Source: Trissonchulus latispiculum (Eukaryota; Nematoda; Enoplea; Enoplida; Ironidae). Taken from it: DNA of 64,000 nucleotides. Location of the stretch: assembly GCA_030248195.1 (NCBI GenBank), contig JASAND010013437.1, positions 1-64,000 of the forward strand, written 5' to 3'. A program made the position numbers and the translations under genes. The notes beneath the pieces were generated by a model. That model was not told the DNA's origin. It was given only the letters and a program-made list of their open reading frames with translations, and searched no databases. How positions within the stretch are numbered: the first letter of the stretch is position 1; every line of letters begins with the position of its first letter. This document shows, piece after piece, positions 61,544 to 64,000 of the stretch.

Positions 61544-61906
61544 TAGTGTTTGAGGCCGGCCGGCCTAAGCCGGCCGGCGGCCGACGACTTTTGCTCGCCG
61601 GCCGGCCGCCGGCTACCGGCCGGCCGGCCGGCCGACCGGCCGGCGGCCGGTGAGGCCGGCCGGCTAACGGCCGACCGGCCGGCCGGCCGGCCGCCGGCTG
61701 GGATACAAATCTCCAATCAGAAATTTACAAAATAGAGAAACTAACCGTAAAATGAACTCCAAATCTAGTTATCTAGTTATCTAGCTAATTTTCTATGCTA
61801 TGCTGTGCTATTTTTCTAAGATAACATTCGAAAATAAATATCTTACAAGTTATAATACTGCACTGCAAATTGCTTTAGGCCGGTAGCCGGCCGGCCTCAA
61901 ACACTA
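61544..61906. mobile_element. hAT-type MITE made of CCGGCCGG repeats
   Basis: The ends TAGTGTTTGAGGCCGGCCGG and CCGGCCGGCCTCAAACACTA fit the hAT pattern, with an exact 8 bp target duplication GGTGTGAC (61536-61543, 61907-61914). The first 155 bp are nearly pure CCGG/GGCC words; the rest is AT-rich. It sits 28 bp upstream of the acetyltransferase ATG, just beyond its splice acceptor. Confidence 0.92.
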
Positions 61907-62154
61907 GGTGTGACTACTTCAGAATGTATAAACTGTTAAGGCCTAAATCTGACTCTGACTTTCATCTGATTTGAAACATTTTAAGCATTGAAATAACCAC
62001 TGCGCAGTGCGCATGAAGTTGACGTTGCCGGTTCCAACTCGCCGGTTGGTTTTTCCATATTTGTTTCCAGCTGGCTTATAGTTATTCGAAGGATATCATA
62101 TCGTTCTCTACATCTATGATTTAGGAAGCATCTTTCTACTCTCACCCTGTCGCG

Positions 62155-63315
<1,161 letters not shown>

Positions 63316-63339
63316 TATAGGTTGTACTGATAAGAAATT

Positions 63340-63590
63340 GACCGGGCCGGGCCGTCCTGACACTAGGTCCGGAACCCAATCAAAGTCCGGAGCCCAATCA
63401 AAGTCCGGAGCCCGATGCAAAGCCCGGACTCGATCCCTGGCCCCGCATCAAAAACCCGGCCCGCTGGTAGGCCCGCACACAGAACTGATCGCGTTAGCCA
63501 GGGTGAGCCCGGCTGTCCCTGTGCGCATTGCATACCTGGTGGGCACGGTGCCCGGCATCTAAAACAGGGTCCGCTAGCGGGCCGGTGTCG
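63340..63590. repeat. GC-rich block with short tandem units
   Basis: GGGCCGGGCCG start, then an 18 bp unit (CCGGAGCCCAATCAAAGT) about three times at 63369-63420, then further CCCGG words to GCGGGCCGG. Frames across it are not supported as coding. Possibly the end of a GC-rich MITE. Confidence 0.6.
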
Positions 63591-63690
63591 TATAATATTT
63601 TCCCCCCGTGATATTTTTCCCCCTATAGGGTATAATATTTTTCTCCCCGTGATATTTTTCCCCCCTTTCAGCTATAATATTCCCCCCCCT
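63590..63690 (+). repeat. Subterminal-type repeats of a probable element end
   Basis: Alternating TATAATATTTTTC6-type and GTGATATTTTTC5-type words, five in all. They are similar in style to the inverted ends of the 1.8 kb element at 53692-55491. If this is a left end, the element continues past the window. Confidence 0.5.
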
Positions 63691-64000
63691 CAGAAGGACA
63701 CCCAGCCAAATCAAGCAGCAACTTTAACAGGCTCAACGCAGTAACTCTGTAGCAATGTTGCTAAGTAGCAAGTTAAATGCTGAAAACAATTTTACAAGTT
63801 ATTATTTAATGGTTTAATTAATATTAATTTGCATGTTAAAAAGAAACTATTTTTGCACTTGTTTTAACACTGTTTAAAAAGTGTATAAAAACTGGTAATT
63901 TTTGATTAGTTTGTTAGTAATTGTTTTGTTAATAAATTAATTTTGCAACTATCAATAACTGTAAAAATGGTTTTCGAATTTTTGCTTTTCTTATTATTTG
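63691..64000. other. No gene seen at right edge
   Basis: AT-rich sequence, no open frame of note. Confidence 0.5.

Overview
The window reads as non-coding-rich DNA from an animal nuclear genome, most likely an invertebrate. It holds three intron-bearing genes with GT/AG splice sites, a Polinton remnant, a LINE 3' end, several MITE families and a tandem LTR retroelement. A degenerate TTAGGC tract (nematode telomere repeat type) and a TTTCAG acceptor 3 bases before a start codon would fit a nematode, but that is only a hint.

Layout. 1-602 is a MITE-like inverted repeat. 1207-6211 is a decayed Polinton/Maverick with ~125-140 bp inverted ends, a Cys-rich integrase-type tail and a frameshifted packaging ATPase; a TTAA-flanked element (1493-2910) is nested in it. 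6675-7656 is another TTAA element. 8650-12060 is a degenerate array of long G/C runs alternating with A/T blocks. 12635-16331 holds smaller inverted-repeat elements, a TTAGGC-like tract, a TA microsatellite and 147 bp and 163 bp tandem repeats. 17431-20063 stacks a LINE 3' end and two TTAA elements that share one TTAA. 21771-24863 is the C-terminal half of ornithine aminotransferase in five exons. 27852-28227 is a hAT-type MITE.

29081-49989 is dominated by one retroelement family on the minus strand, in the order LTR(C)-gag2-LTR(B)-gag1-LTR(A, truncated). The LTRs are about 4.8 kb, have TG...CA ends and a primer binding site, carry conserved hairpins, and start with a palindrome that is a perfect six-unit heat-shock element. 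The internal regions encode only Gag (CCHC knuckle); no pol is seen, so the family looks like an animal counterpart of gag-only (TR-GAG) elements.

51775-56842 is an unclassified 5.07 kb element with ~350 bp inverted repeats and an 8 bp target duplication, itself hosting a 1.8 kb element. It lies 48 bp upstream of an exon of a single-pass membrane protein gene (56891-58441). 59053-64000 carries a Harbinger-type MITE, a tRNA-like sequence, a GNAT acetyltransferase gene (minus strand), a GC-rich hAT MITE just upstream of that gene's start, and a 155 bp TA repeat.

The host genes show no functional link to one another. Long G/C homopolymer runs at or near the ends of many unrelated elements are the most unusual general property of the window.
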